From an uncultured Campylobacter sp. (GTDB taxonomy: Bacteria; Campylobacterota; Campylobacteria; Campylobacterales; Campylobacteraceae): a DNA stretch of 64,000 nt. Positions 52,220-61,464 of this stretch are shown piece after piece. Both the position numbers and the translations under genes were made by a program. The notes beneath the pieces are model-generated. The model worked only from the letters and a program-made list of their open reading frames with translations, was not told the DNA's origin and made no database searches. Within the stretch, counting starts at the first letter, position 1. Every line of letters begins with the position of its first letter. The DNA is taken from assembly GCA_937990735.1 (NCBI GenBank), contig CALKQT010000034.1, positions 16,842 to 80,841 of the forward strand. Direction: 5' to 3'.

Positions 52220-54487
52220 ATGGCGAATAAAGGCAAGGTCATATGCCCTTATTGTGGCACAGGCTGTCAAATCGAGCTGACTGCGGAAGACAATTATATC
52301 AAATCCGCAACCGGCGTAAGCGACAACCCAGTAAATCAAGGTTGTTTATGTTTGAAAGGTTATTACGGATGGAATTACGTAGGCTCTAGAGATAGGCTTA
52401 CTACTCCGCTAATTCGTAAAAAGAATGGCAAATTTAGTAAAGACGGCGATTTGGTCGAGGCTAGCTGGGACGAAGCGCTTGATTTGGTTGCTAAAAAGAT
52501 GCTCGAGGTTAAAGAAAAATACGGCGCCGACGCGATAGCCGGAAACTATTCTGCACGCTGTACGCATGAGGATAACTACGTAGCGCAGAAGCTACTTAGA
52601 ATTTTAGGCACGAATAATATCGATCACTGCGCGCGCATTTGACACGCTCCGACTGTGGCAGGTCTTGCCAAAACAATCGGTAACGGAGCGGCTACAAATA
52701 GCTTCACGGAGATCGGAACTCACAGCAACTGCATTATGATGATCGGCTCAAACCCGGAAAATGGCCATCCGATCGTAGCTATGCACGTTCAAAGAGCGTT
52801 AAATAGAGGCGCTAAACTCATCGTCATTGACCCGGTTAAGACGGAATTTGCAAATCGCGCAGATATCCACCTCCAGCTTGAGCCGGAGCACAATATCCCA
52901 GTCATCAACGCTTTAATCCATGCTATTATCGACGAGGATTTGGTAAATCACGAATTCGTTGAGAAATACACCAAGGGTTTTGAATATGTAAAAGAAGCGG
53001 TTAAGGATTATTCGCCTGAAGCCGTAGCCAAATACACTAGGCTAAACGCCGAGGATATCAGAAAAGCGGCTAGAATTTACGCTACTACGCGACCTGCGGT
53101 TATCACGCACGGCATGGGCGTAACTCACTTCAACCACGGCGTGGGCGCGGTCTGCGACATTTCAAATTTAATGCTCGTAACGGGCAACGTAGGCGAGCTA
53201 GGCAGTGGCGATCTACCGATCCGCGGACAAGAAAACGTTCAAGGCTGCTGCGATATGGGTATGCTTCCTAACGTATTTACCGGCTATAAAGCTGTAACCG
53301 ACGAGAGTGCCCGTGATTGGTTTGAGCGCCAGTGGAATTTACCAAAAGGTCATCTAAACGGCAAGATCGGCATTCATAAAACCGAAGTGCCTGACGCAAT
53401 TCTTGATGGTAGGGTAAAATTCTTCTGGACGATGGGCGAAAACCCGGTTATGACCGATCCGAACGCAAACCACTTCTTGCGCGCGATTTCGCAGGTAGAG
53501 ATGTATGTGATCCAAGATATTTTCTTAACCGAGACGAGCCGCAAAGCAGATGTCGTGCTTCCTGGAGCTTGTAGCGGCGAGAAGGAGGGCACTTATGCTA
53601 ATGCCGAGCGCCGCGTACAGCATAGCGAGATTGTAGTTGCCCCTCCGGGACAAGCTAGACAAGACTGGGCTATCATCTGCGAGCTTGCCAGACGCTTAGG
53701 ACTAGGGGATTATTTCACATTTCAATCTCCAGAGCAGATTTGGGAAGAGGTGCGCAGGGTAGCTCCGCACAACTACGGCGGAATGAGCTATTACCGTATC
53801 AAAAAATACCACGGACTTCACTGGCCGTGCCCTGATGAGAATTCTATGGGCGGACCTGCATTGTACCTTGATAAAAAATTCTTTACTCCAGACGGTAAAG
53901 GAAATTTCGTCCCAGTTCTATTTGTGGATGATAAGAGCAAGATTGAAAGCGCCAAAGAGGAGTTTGCAAAGCGTATGAATATGCCGAAAGATTATCCTGT
54001 AATGGCGGGCTCCGTGGACGAGAAGACCGACGAGGAGTTCCCAATCCAGCTTCTAACTACGCGTAAGGTTTACGAGTACGCAGGAGGCGCGATGACTAGG
54101 CGCTCTAAGACCGTCGAGCAGGGCGGCGACGCGATAGGACCGATTGCGGAAATGAATCCGAAACTCGCCGAGCGATATGGAATTTCACAGGGCGATTTCA
54201 TCGTCGCGTGGAGCCGCTACGGCTATATCGCGATCAAGGCGGACATCACCGAGTGTATAATGGATGGTATCATTCAGATGTCTTATCACTACTGGGAGAG
54301 CTGCTGCAACGAACTAACCAGCGGCGGCTGGGATCTCATCGCCAAAACGCCTACGTTTAAGGCAGCGATTCAGATCAAAAAGATCGACGAAGAGGAATTT
54401 TTGCGTATCCGCGAGCTTAAGCGCATTAAGTTTCAGACCAACAAGGTCGTTTACGACGACTTCCACCATCATCCGATTAAATTCTAA
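52220..54487 (+). CDS. fdhF: Selenocysteine-containing formate dehydrogenase H
   Basis: Oxidises formate to CO2 with a molybdopterin and a [4Fe-4S] cluster. 755 residues when UGA at 52640-52642 is read as selenocysteine-141. N-terminal cluster ligands: C9, C12, C16 and C44 (CPYCGTGC and GCLCLKGYYGWN). The Sec context, HCARI-Sec-HAPTVAGL, matches E. coli FdhF at Sec140. Later motifs: NPENGHPIVAMHVQ, SGDLPIRGQENVQG and GEKEGTYANAERRVQ. A SECIS hairpin follows the UGA. Read without selenocysteine, the gene would seem to be two short frames; it is not a pseudogene. ATG follows GAAAGGAGAAAAT. Confidence 0.96.
52640..52680 (+). promoter_or_regulatory. Bacterial SECIS element and selenocysteine UGA
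   Basis: UGA at 52640-52642. Downstream GGCA (52657-52660) pairs with UGCC (52666-52669) around the loop GGUCU (52661-52665), identical to the apical loop of E. coli fdhF. Outer pairing CCGA (52649-52652) with UCGG (52677-52680). The loop starts 18 bases after the UGA, the right distance. It binds SelB to insert selenocysteine. Confidence 0.9.
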
Positions 54488-54503
54488 GAATTTAATCTTA
54501 TCC

Positions 54504-54539
54504 GTAGATTCGGGGGCTATGCTTCCGAATCTACTTTTT
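54504..54539 (+). terminator. Rho-independent terminator of fdhF
   Basis: GTAGATTCGG (54504-54513) pairs perfectly with CCGAATCTAC (54525-54534), followed by TTTTT. It begins 17 bases after the fdhF stop. Confidence 0.9.
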
Positions 54540-55227
54540 AACAATCAATTCAAATAATATGAAATTTTTAGCGATCTAGCCGTCTCGCGATATTTTAAAG
54601 ATCAAAAATTTCAAGAATTCAATAAATTTCGCGGTATTAATACGCTTTTTTGCGTAGTTGCACTATCGATAAAAGGGTATAGAAATTTATCTGCTATTTC
54701 ATTTAATAGATGCGACGGCAGAGACCGGGCATTCGTGATTTATCAAATCCTAATAAATGTAGTCTCTATAAGAGCGGCGCAATGGAGTAAATTTTAAAGA
54801 TAAGCATGATAATAAGGCCATTTTATCGCGACAAATCTTATCAAATTACATTATTGATTAAATTTTAACGCGCGCAGGCTGATTTTATGCGAATTAGTCT
54901 ATATTGTCAAGTAGCGCTGTAATTTTAATAACGCAAATGCGATTTTTGTGATTTTGATAGATGAATGCAAAAGGCTCATAGGCTTTTAAAGCGCAAGACA
55001 CGGTTTTTAATCTTAATGGTCGCAAATGCCGGTCTATGGCATAGCCGGAGTAGTTTCGCACTTCGCCTGAAATCAATAAATTTTGATTTTAAAATTTTAG
55101 ATTTAAAATTCCGAATTCCGTCGTGCTTGGAATTCACAATTTTTAGAATTTTGTTTCATCGCGTGTTTTTCTATTTCACGCGGGAGTCGCTCGCTGCACT
55201 AGATAGATCGCGCTGCTTGCGATGTTA

Positions 55228-55315
55228 AAGCTATTGCGCCAAAGCTTCTGCCTGCTTGCGGATGAGATTTATGAACTGGGCTCCGGCATTGAAGTTATTG
55301 CGCCAAAGCTTCTGC
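55228..55315 (+). repeat. 24-base direct repeat, offset 64 bases
   Basis: 55228-55251 and 55292-55315 agree at 23 of 24 positions. They lie downstream of the DctP gene's stop on the opposite strand. Confidence 0.65.
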
Positions 55316-55436
55316 GGCAGAATTCCATCTACTTTATGCAAAAGTAGTTAAAATTTCTGCCGCTTGTCGCACTTGAGTTACTTATTGCGCCGGTCTGTTC
55401 GTCGCGCTTTAATTTTTATCGCTCGCAGCGCCCGCT

Positions 55437-56630
55437 TTACTTTGTCGCGCCTAAATTTTTGCCGTCCGTCGCGTTAGAATCGCTTGCAGCGCCGTGATTT
55501 TCGCTGCTTGCAGAATCTGAGTTTGTCGCACCGCTAGAGCCTGTAGAGATTGGATTTGCTGCACTTTCGCCCGCGATACCGCTTACGTTATTTATGTAGG
55601 CTACGGTGCTTATTTTATTCCATTCTCTACCGATTTTCAAAAATGCGCGCTGGCTGTCTAGGATCTCTTTAAACATCGGATCTTTCGCCGCTTCTTCGTC
55701 TAAGATTTCATTCGTTGCTTTTTTAAGCGCGGCTATCACGTCCGCAGGGAAGTCGCGCACCTGCACATCCGGAAACTGCGCTTTTAGCTCCGCCCAAATG
55801 CGAGCGTTTTCGTAAAAGCCCTTATTTTGGAAGTTCTCGCCAGCAAGTCTTGCTGCAGCCTCTAAGATCGCTTGAAGATCCGCAGGCAGCTTCTCTAGTG
55901 CCTTTTGATTTACCAGCAGCTGGCAGTCTCCCATAGGCTCTTGCCAGCCTGTGTAGTAGTATTTAGCCACTTTGTGAAATCCAAGTGGCATATCATAGAC
56001 GGGGCTTACCCACTCGACCGCGTCGATCGTACCCATCTCTAACGCCATAAATAGCTCGCCCGTAGGCACCGTGTTTATAGTGGCACCTAGCTTGCTCATC
56101 ACCTCTCCGCCTAGCCCCGGTATGCGGAATTTAAGCCCTTGCAAATCTGCGACTGAGTTGATCTCTTTTTTAAACCAACCGCCCATTTGCATGCCGGTAG
56201 ATCCCATCAAAAAGGTCTTCATGCCGTATTGCGCGAACATCTTATCATTAAGCTCTCGCCCACCACCATAGTAATACCACGCGTGCTGCTCATCAGTAGT
56301 CATACCGAAAGGCACTGCCGTCCAGAGCATAGTTTTGGCGTCTTTGCCTTTATAATAATAAAGCGAAGTATATCCTAGATCGTATTGCCCGCTTTTGACG
56401 AAGTCGAATACGCCAAAGCTTGCCTTGTGCTTGCTCGGCGTATCGATGCGGATCTGAAGCCTACCACCGCTAAGGCTTTCGGCATAGTTTTTAAAATCCT
56501 CGGCGGCAGCGCCCAAAACGGGCGTAGTCGCCTCCCACGTACTAGCAAGTCTTAGGCGATAGACCTTATCGTCGCCGAAAAGCTGCGAGCCCAAAAGCAT
56601 GAGACATGCAAACAAAAAAATCTTTTTCAT
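55437..56630 (-). CDS. TRAP transporter substrate-binding protein (DctP family), with low-complexity tail
   Basis: 397 residues: signal peptide (MKKIFLFACLMLLGSQLFG), then the TRAP fold with LASTWEATTPVLGAAAEDF, YTSLYYYKGKDA, GLKFRIPGLGGEVMSKLGAT, PTGELFMALEMGTIDAVEWV and YYYTGWQEPMGDCQLL. Captures a monocarboxylate-like acid in the periplasm. The last 45-50 residues (NPISTGSSGATNSDSAS onward) are a Ser/Asn/Ala tail not found in the family, and include D384-S-N-A-T, an N-glycosylation sequon. No dctQ/dctM genes are adjacent. The ATG at 56630 has GAAAGGA upstream; the frame to 56660 does not. Confidence 0.87.
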   Translation of the reverse strand: MKKIFLFACLMLLGSQLFGDDKVYRLRLASTWEATTPVLGAAAEDFKNYAESLSGGRLQIRIDTPSKHKASFGVFDFVKSGQYDLGYTSLYYYKGKDAKTMLWTAVPFGMTTDEQHAWYYYGGGRELNDKMFAQYGMKTFLMGSTGMQMGGWFKKEINSVADLQGLKFRIPGLGGEVMSKLGATINTVPTGELFMALEMGTIDAVEWVSPVYDMPLGFHKVAKYYYTGWQEPMGDCQLLVNQKALEKLPADLQAILEAAARLAGENFQNKGFYENARIWAELKAQFPDVQVRDFPADVIAALKKATNEILDEEAAKDPMFKEILDSQRAFLKIGREWNKISTVAYINNVSGIAGESAANPISTGSSGATNSDSASSENHGAASDSNATDGKNLGATK

Positions 56631-57695
56631 TTCTATCCTTTCATAAAGTTTTAAATTCATAAAATTTCAAAATTTAGCGCGACGTCTGCTTAAAATTTAA
56701 TTGCGTCCTGCGTTACTGCTACGAAATTCTGCTTCATGGTGTCTATTTTATCGACACGTTGCTTTCTATTCTATTTTACGACGCTTCATCTTATAGGCAC
56801 CTTGCTTTGCAGGTGTCTTATTTCGCGATATTTTGTTTCTAAACGCCCTGCCCAAGCTTTTTATTTTACAATGCCTGGCTTTGCGACGATAGAGTGCCGC
56901 GTTCGTTTAATTTCGCTACGTTCGGATGTTACCACATCTGCACCATATCTAGCGATAATATTTTATCAAGCGCGCTTGCTTAAAAGCTTCCGGCGCGGAT
57001 CTTTTTCTCTTAGAAATGACAAAAGTATCTTAAAGTGCCATTTACGCGCTTTTGCAGATAAAATTCTCCTTTCCTTTCAAAGCGAGCTTTGTCATTATCG
57101 GCAAGCTTAGACGCTACGCCATTTTTTGATCTTAGACGGCAGGATCGTGCTTTTAAATTTAAAATTCCGCAATCAGCGCACTCTTTGTACCGCATCGGCA
57201 AGCGGAGAGTGCGCCTTTATATTTGAATTTTGCGCCTTAGTCGAGCGCAAAATTCCGCGCGGAGTTTTGATGCAAATTCCGCACGAAGCCTAGATTAGAA
57301 TTTTACGCAGAGCTGCCCCGCGTTGTCTAAAATTTTTTACAAAATTCCATGCCGCAAAATGCACTTAAAATTTTAAATTTGCTATTGCGCGGAATTTCTT
57401 AGCGTAAATTCTAAGCCTTGAAATTTTGCTCTTGTTTGACAGCATAAAATTTTAAAATAAAATTCTGTAGCCGCCATGCCTTAAAATTTTATTTGCAAAA
57501 CATACTTTTTAAATTTTAAAATTTTAAATCTAAACCCGCAAAATTCCGTATTTTGCGTTTTTGAAATTCTATTTAGTAAAATTTTATCTCGCGGATCTCT
57601 CGCTCTATAAATTTTTGCGCTAAATGAAATTATACTCCACAAGTTTGCGCTTCGTAAAATTTTATCTCGCAAAATTTCGCTTAAAATTTCGCGAG
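56631..57695. other. Long AT-rich spacer
   Basis: No credible gene. RAATTY is dense especially from 57220 to 57700. Fragments at 56736-57201 in both strands are low-quality frames without ribosome sites. Confidence 0.45.
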
Positions 57696-57938
57696 CTAGC
57701 CCTTATTTTCGAATAGCTCCGCGTGTTTGCCGCGCAAAAACTCAACCACGGCTATCACCTCGTCCGCGCCGCTAGCGTCAGAGTTTGCAAGCACCGTATC
57801 GATGTTTTCGATATACAGCTGCGCCGCATCGGCGAGCCGCTCGCGCTTGATGCCCGCATAAAGCAGCATTGCGTCAAGCAGGATGTTGATCTCGTAGATG
57901 AGGTCCTGCTCGGCGATTTTTTCGTCATTAGTTTTCAT
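57696..57938 (-). CDS. Small helical protein of unknown function, third gene of the Rrf2-DHH operon
   Basis: 80 residues, all helix-like: MKTNDEKIAEQDLIYEINI, then LLDAMLLYAGIKRERLADAA and VVEFLRGKHAEL. Not recognised. Starts inside the end of the DHH gene (11-base overlap), so it is cotranslated; this supports a real gene. It may be a partner of the DHH protein. Confidence 0.65.
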   Translation of the reverse strand: MKTNDEKIAEQDLIYEINILLDAMLLYAGIKRERLADAAQLYIENIDTVLANSDASGADEVIAVVEFLRGKHAELFENKG

Positions 57939-58980
57939 CTTCTTCCTTTGAAATTTGAGTTTTTTTCTCGATTAGATCCACGATTTGTGCCTTTACGGCT
58001 TCGTACGAACTCGCGTCCTTAAAGCCCGCAAACATCCCGCCGCTAGCGTTTACGTGCCCGCCGCCGCCAAGGAGCAGCTTTGCCATTTCGCTAACGTCGA
58101 TTTTGCCGTCGGCGCGGAAGCTGAGCGTTTTTTTGCTTGTTACGTCGATGAAAAAATCGACATCGGGGTTCTGCGTCAAAAAGTCGTTGCCGATGACGCT
58201 TACGTTGCCGATATTGTAGGTCAAAATGCCCTTTTTATCGAGATATCTGATCTCAAAGCGCTGCTTTTGCGCGCTTAGGCGATCGACTACGAAGTGCGAG
58301 ACGAGATTGCTTAGCGTATCGTCGCGCTTGCTTTTAAAAAATTCTTTCTTTATGCCGTGCAGCGCGTTATCTAGCGCGATGTGAGCGTCTGGCTCGTCTT
58401 GAAATTTAAAAATTTTTTCCAGCAAGAAAAAGATATAATCCCTGCTCTCCCGCTCGAACATGATCTTATTGATCTCTTTCGCGCCCGAGACCATGCTGAG
58501 GCAGACCTTGCCGAGCTCAAACTCGCTCTGCTCTTTCAGCCAGATATCCACGGCGTTTACGACGCGCACGAGCTTATCCAGCCGCGGCGAGCCGCCGAAC
58601 ATCGCGCTAAAAAAATCATAAGTGATCTTCGTGGCGCAGCGCGAAGAGTCCAAAAAATACCACGGGAATTTCTTCGCGCACTCAAGTCCGCTTTGATGAT
58701 GATCCAGAAGGATCGCGCGGGCGTTGCGACGGGCTAGTTCGCCGCTAAATTTCTCGCATTGCGCAGGCAGCAAATTTAGATCGGTGATCAAAACTAGGCT
58801 TTTTTCGTCCGCGTCTGCAGCGAGCCGCTCGTCAATACTAGCGAGGATGAGATCAAATTTTTCGTTTATCTCCTTGCCGTAGTTGGCATTGAAAAATTCT
58901 ACGTCCGTCAAATAGTGCGCCGCGACGAACTGCGCGCCGTAGCCGTCCAGATCGGTGTGGCTTAGGTGATATATTTTCAT
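57928..58980 (-). CDS. DHH-family phosphoesterase with DHHA1 domain
   Basis: 350 residues. Motif HTDLDGYGAQF (metal-binding His and two Asp) starts the protein, then LVLITDLNLLP, LLDHHQSGLE (DHH) and the C-terminal DHHA1 GGGGHVNASGGMF. Metal-dependent phosphodiesterase of the NrnA/RecJ group, likely acting on short oligonucleotides, pAp or cyclic dinucleotides. Start ATG overlaps the Rrf2 stop (ATGA). Confidence 0.88.
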   Translation of the reverse strand: MKIYHLSHTDLDGYGAQFVAAHYLTDVEFFNANYGKEINEKFDLILASIDERLAADADEKSLVLITDLNLLPAQCEKFSGELARRNARAILLDHHQSGLECAKKFPWYFLDSSRCATKITYDFFSAMFGGSPRLDKLVRVVNAVDIWLKEQSEFELGKVCLSMVSGAKEINKIMFERESRDYIFFLLEKIFKFQDEPDAHIALDNALHGIKKEFFKSKRDDTLSNLVSHFVVDRLSAQKQRFEIRYLDKKGILTYNIGNVSVIGNDFLTQNPDVDFFIDVTSKKTLSFRADGKIDVSEMAKLLLGGGGHVNASGGMFAGFKDASSYEAVKAQIVDLIEKKTQISKEEDEN

Positions 58981-59390
58981 TTGCGCTCTTTGCCGATGAT
59001 ATCTGCTAGCGTGATCGTATCCATATACTCATCGACTTTCTCTTGAAGCTCGCCAAACATTAGATTGATGCGGCACAGCGTACGACCGTTCGGGCAGGCG
59101 TCGATCCCCTCGGCGGTGCAGTCAAATACCGTCGCCTTGCGTCTTTCGGCGCTTTTGATGATCTCGCTTAGCGTGATCTCGTCCGCATTGCGCGCGAGTA
59201 CAAAGCCGCCTTTGGCGCCTTTGAAGGAATTTAAAAGTCTCGCGCGAGCTAAATTTTGTAAAATTTTAGCCAAAAAGCTGCGTGAAATTCCAAGCTCGCT
59301 AGAGATCGAATCGACATCCATCGATTCCTCCTTGCCCGCGATGCAGATCATTGAAAGCAGGGCGTATTCGCTTGCTTTTGTAAAAAGCAT
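58977..59390 (-). CDS. Rrf2 family regulator, probably iron-sulfur binding
   Basis: 137 residues: winged helix (TKASEYALLSMICIAGKEES, LGISRSFLAKILQNLARARL, KGAKGGFVLARNADEITLSE) and a cysteine cluster C-x8-C-x5-C (FDCTAEGIDACPNGRTLC), as in iron-sulfur Rrf2 regulators such as IscR or NsrR. Regulates iron-sulfur, nitric oxide or redox stress; target genes unknown. Divergent from rpsO, as in C. jejuni. Operon leader for DHH and the 80-residue gene. Confidence 0.88.
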   Translation of the reverse strand: MLFTKASEYALLSMICIAGKEESMDVDSISSELGISRSFLAKILQNLARARLLNSFKGAKGGFVLARNADEITLSEIIKSAERRKATVFDCTAEGIDACPNGRTLCRINLMFGELQEKVDEYMDTITLADIIGKERK

Positions 59391-59457
59391 TTATTTTCTC
59401 CTTTGGTGTCAAAGCGTGCATTTTACACAAAGAAAGCAAAAATTTAGGTTAATTAAG

Positions 59458-59463
59458 TATAAT
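59458..59463 (+). promoter_or_regulatory. -10 element of rpsO
   Basis: TATAAT after AAG, 32 bases before the ATG. Ribosome site AGGAGG at 59484-59489. The opposite strand carries the Rrf2 promoter within the same 104-base spacer. Confidence 0.6.
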
Positions 59464-59494
59464 CGCCTCCTATTTTACCGATCAGGAGGTCATC

Positions 59495-59767
59495 ATGGCT
59501 TTAGACACGGCTCAAAAAGCACAGATAGTTGCGAAATTCGCTAGAAGAGAGAAAGATACAGGTTCTGCGGAGGTGCAAATCGCGCTTCTTACTGAGAGGA
59601 TCACGCTTCTTACCGCTCATTTGCAAGCAAATCCGAAAGATTTTTCATCTCGCTTAGGACTGCTAAAGCTAGTAGGTCAGCGCAAAAGAATGATGAAATA
59701 TCTTAAAAACAAAGACTACTCGGTTTACTCCAAGCTCGTTAGCGAGTTAAATTTAAGAGATAAATAA
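59495..59767 (+). CDS. rpsO: 30S ribosomal protein S15
   Basis: 90 residues. Binds the central domain of 16S rRNA. Motifs FARREKDTGSAEVQIALLTE, ITLLTAHLQANPKDFSSRLG and LVGQRKRMMKYLKNKD. Complete and typical. Followed by a terminator. Same setting beside an rrf2-like gene in C. jejuni. Confidence 0.97.
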   Translation: MALDTAQKAQIVAKFARREKDTGSAEVQIALLTERITLLTAHLQANPKDFSSRLGLLKLVGQRKRMMKYLKNKDYSVYSKLVSELNLRDK

Positions 59768-59816
59768 GCTTCTTTGCTCGCGGCGGCATCTGTTTGTCTG
59801 CTGCGGTTTTATACAC

Positions 59817-59847
59817 GGCGTCCGTCATACGGCGGGCGCTTTTTTTA
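59817..59847 (+). terminator. Terminator of rpsO
   Basis: A GC-rich imperfect hairpin (GCGTCCG, loop TCATA, CGGCGGGCGC with a three-base bulge) precedes seven Ts at 59840-59846, 50 bases after the rpsO stop. Confidence 0.7.
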
Positions 59848-59959
59848 TGCCTGGAATTTCGGCTTCCGTTTCGCTTACAAAATGTTTAAATTTATTTGGA
59901 ATTTTTGAAGGTTGGCCAAATTCAGTACGGATGAGTAAATTTAATTTTAAAGGATTTTT

Positions 59960-60565
59960 GTGAACTATTTCCACGGTATCGCGATTGATGTGAAAAAAGA
60001 TCCCGAATTTCACACAGAAAGCCCTGCGGATGCGAGTATTTCGAATGGCGCAGCTTGTGCGGTAGTATGGAAATTCCGGCTAAAAGGGCAGGGCGCGGAT
60101 CTTTTTAAAATAGAAACGGACGATAGTTTTTATATTTTTGCAGGCGATGAAGTCGCCGGTTATGCTCCGGGCGGCGATGATGACAAAGAGGCGGGCTGCT
60201 TGAAAAATATCTCAAAAGGCGTAGATACCTTAGGCACTTATCGTTTGTCCGAGCCCATTTTGCCGGCCGGGAGACGCGGAGTGGGCTATATTGCGACCGA
60301 CATAATAGTCTGCGCCGTATTTTGTATCACCGGAAATTTCTTTATCGGCGGCTATATATGGGGACTTTTAGCTTTTGCTTTGTTCGCGATTTGGAATGAT
60401 TTTTTTGAACGTAGCGATTTCCAAAAAGCTATGAAAAAATACGAAGCAGATAGAGCTAAAAAGATCGAATACGACGAGTTTATAGCAAGCTTTGAAAGAC
60501 GCGTCGCAAGTGAGAAGATCGACGAAAATACCGGATTGATCACTAAAACAGAACCGAATAAATAA
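59960..60565 (+). CDS. Membrane protein of unknown function
   Basis: Not recognised. GTG start 59960 with AAAGGA upstream. 201 residues: a soluble beta-rich N-terminal domain (1-100, with VWKFRLKGQGADLFKIETDD and YIFAGDEVAGYAPG), two hydrophobic helices (about 109-127 and 129-149) and a charged C-terminal coiled helix (ERSDFQKAMKKYEADRAKK). The layout resembles the 142-residue protein at 6102: soluble part followed by a membrane hairpin. Isolated gene. Confidence 0.7.
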   Translation: MNYFHGIAIDVKKDPEFHTESPADASISNGAACAVVWKFRLKGQGADLFKIETDDSFYIFAGDEVAGYAPGGDDDKEAGCLKNISKGVDTLGTYRLSEPILPAGRRGVGYIATDIIVCAVFCITGNFFIGGYIWGLLAFALFAIWNDFFERSDFQKAMKKYEADRAKKIEYDEFIASFERRVASEKIDENTGLITKTEPNK

Positions 60566-60759
60566 CGCAAAATTAAGAATTTTATCCTTTCTAAATGTGC
60601 CACTGCGCTCGTTATGGCGTATTTAATCGATGAAAATAGCTTTAGTGCAGCAAAATTTTATATTGCAAGGCGATATTTGCTTTGCAAATTTTCAAAAATG
60701 CTCGCCGTTAAAATTTAAAACTTAAATCTTTTTTGCAAAATACGCGTTGCATCTACTCG

Positions 60760-61464
60760 TTATTTAAACGCCGCAAAACTCATAAAATTCGCCCATTTAA
60801 AAATACTCTCGACGCGCTTAAAGCCCGCGCTTAGCGCCAAGGCGCGGTTTTCCGCCTCAGTGTAGGGCACAAGCACGTTTTCAAGCGCCTCGCGTTTTTG
60901 CGCGATTTCGTAGCGCGAGTAGCCCTGCGCGCGCTTGTAATCCTCGTAAATTTCGATCATCTGACGCGCGAGCGCAGGCTCTTCGTAGATGATCTTTTCG
61001 CTAAAGATCAAAACCCCGCCCTCGCGCAATCCGTCGTAAATTTTACTCACGAGCGCGGCGCGGCGCGGCGGCCTGATGAACTGCAGAGTGTAGTTTAAAA
61101 TCACGGCGTCGCAGTCCGCGAGGTTCGCATCCAGCACATCCGATACGCTAAGCTCGAGCTTAGCGCCGAACGCTGCCGCCTTGGCGCGGGCGTTTTGTAT
61201 CATCGCCTCCGAGCTGTCGATGCCGCACAGCCGCAGATCGGGGCGCAGCGCAAACAGCGCCAGTAGCGCGGTCGCAGTCGAGCAGCCAAGATCGATCACG
61301 CGCGCCTTTTGCGGCAGTATCCGCGCCAAAAGCTCGCTGCTAAGCCGCGTGCTTGCCTCATAAAACGGCACGCTGCGCCCGATCATATCATCAAAAACCG
61401 ACGCGACGCTGGCGTCAAACTCAAACTGTTTTTTGATAGGCTCTTTAAAAATTTCGTCTTTCAT
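60760..61464 (-). CDS. cmoA: Carboxy-S-adenosylmethionine synthase CmoA
   Basis: Makes carboxy-SAM from SAM and prephenate for tRNA wobble uridine 34 modification. 234 residues: the motif ASVASVFDDMIGRSVPFYEA, ARVIDLGCSTATALLALFAL, LCGIDSSEAMIQNARAKAA, VILNYTLQFIRPPRRAAL and EKIIYEEPALARQMI. ATG at 61464 follows AAAAAGGAAACGG; the frame to 61557 is N-terminal excess without family residues. cmoB is not in the window. Confidence 0.92.
   Translation of the reverse strand: MKDEIFKEPIKKQFEFDASVASVFDDMIGRSVPFYEASTRLSSELLARILPQKARVIDLGCSTATALLALFALRPDLRLCGIDSSEAMIQNARAKAAAFGAKLELSVSDVLDANLADCDAVILNYTLQFIRPPRRAALVSKIYDGLREGGVLIFSEKIIYEEPALARQMIEIYEDYKRAQGYSRYEIAQKREALENVLVPYTEAENRALALSAGFKRVESIFKWANFMSFAAFK

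Larger units (their letters stand above)
54488..55436. other. Long spacer with fdhF terminator and a 24-base direct repeat
   Basis: No gene is supported. After the terminator the sequence is AT-rich. AAGYTATTGCGCCAAAGCTT occurs at 55228-55251 and 55292-55315, offset 64 bases, and a partial TTATTGCGCC recurs near 55381. Confidence 0.5.

Noticed and set aside
52640..52654. In-frame TGA seems to split fdhF into two genes.
   Set aside because: The residue context and the GGUCU-loop hairpin identify it as a selenocysteine codon.
54965..55228. 87-residue plus-strand frame after fdhF.
   Set aside because: Rich in spacer-type codons, no ribosome site, and no family resemblance.
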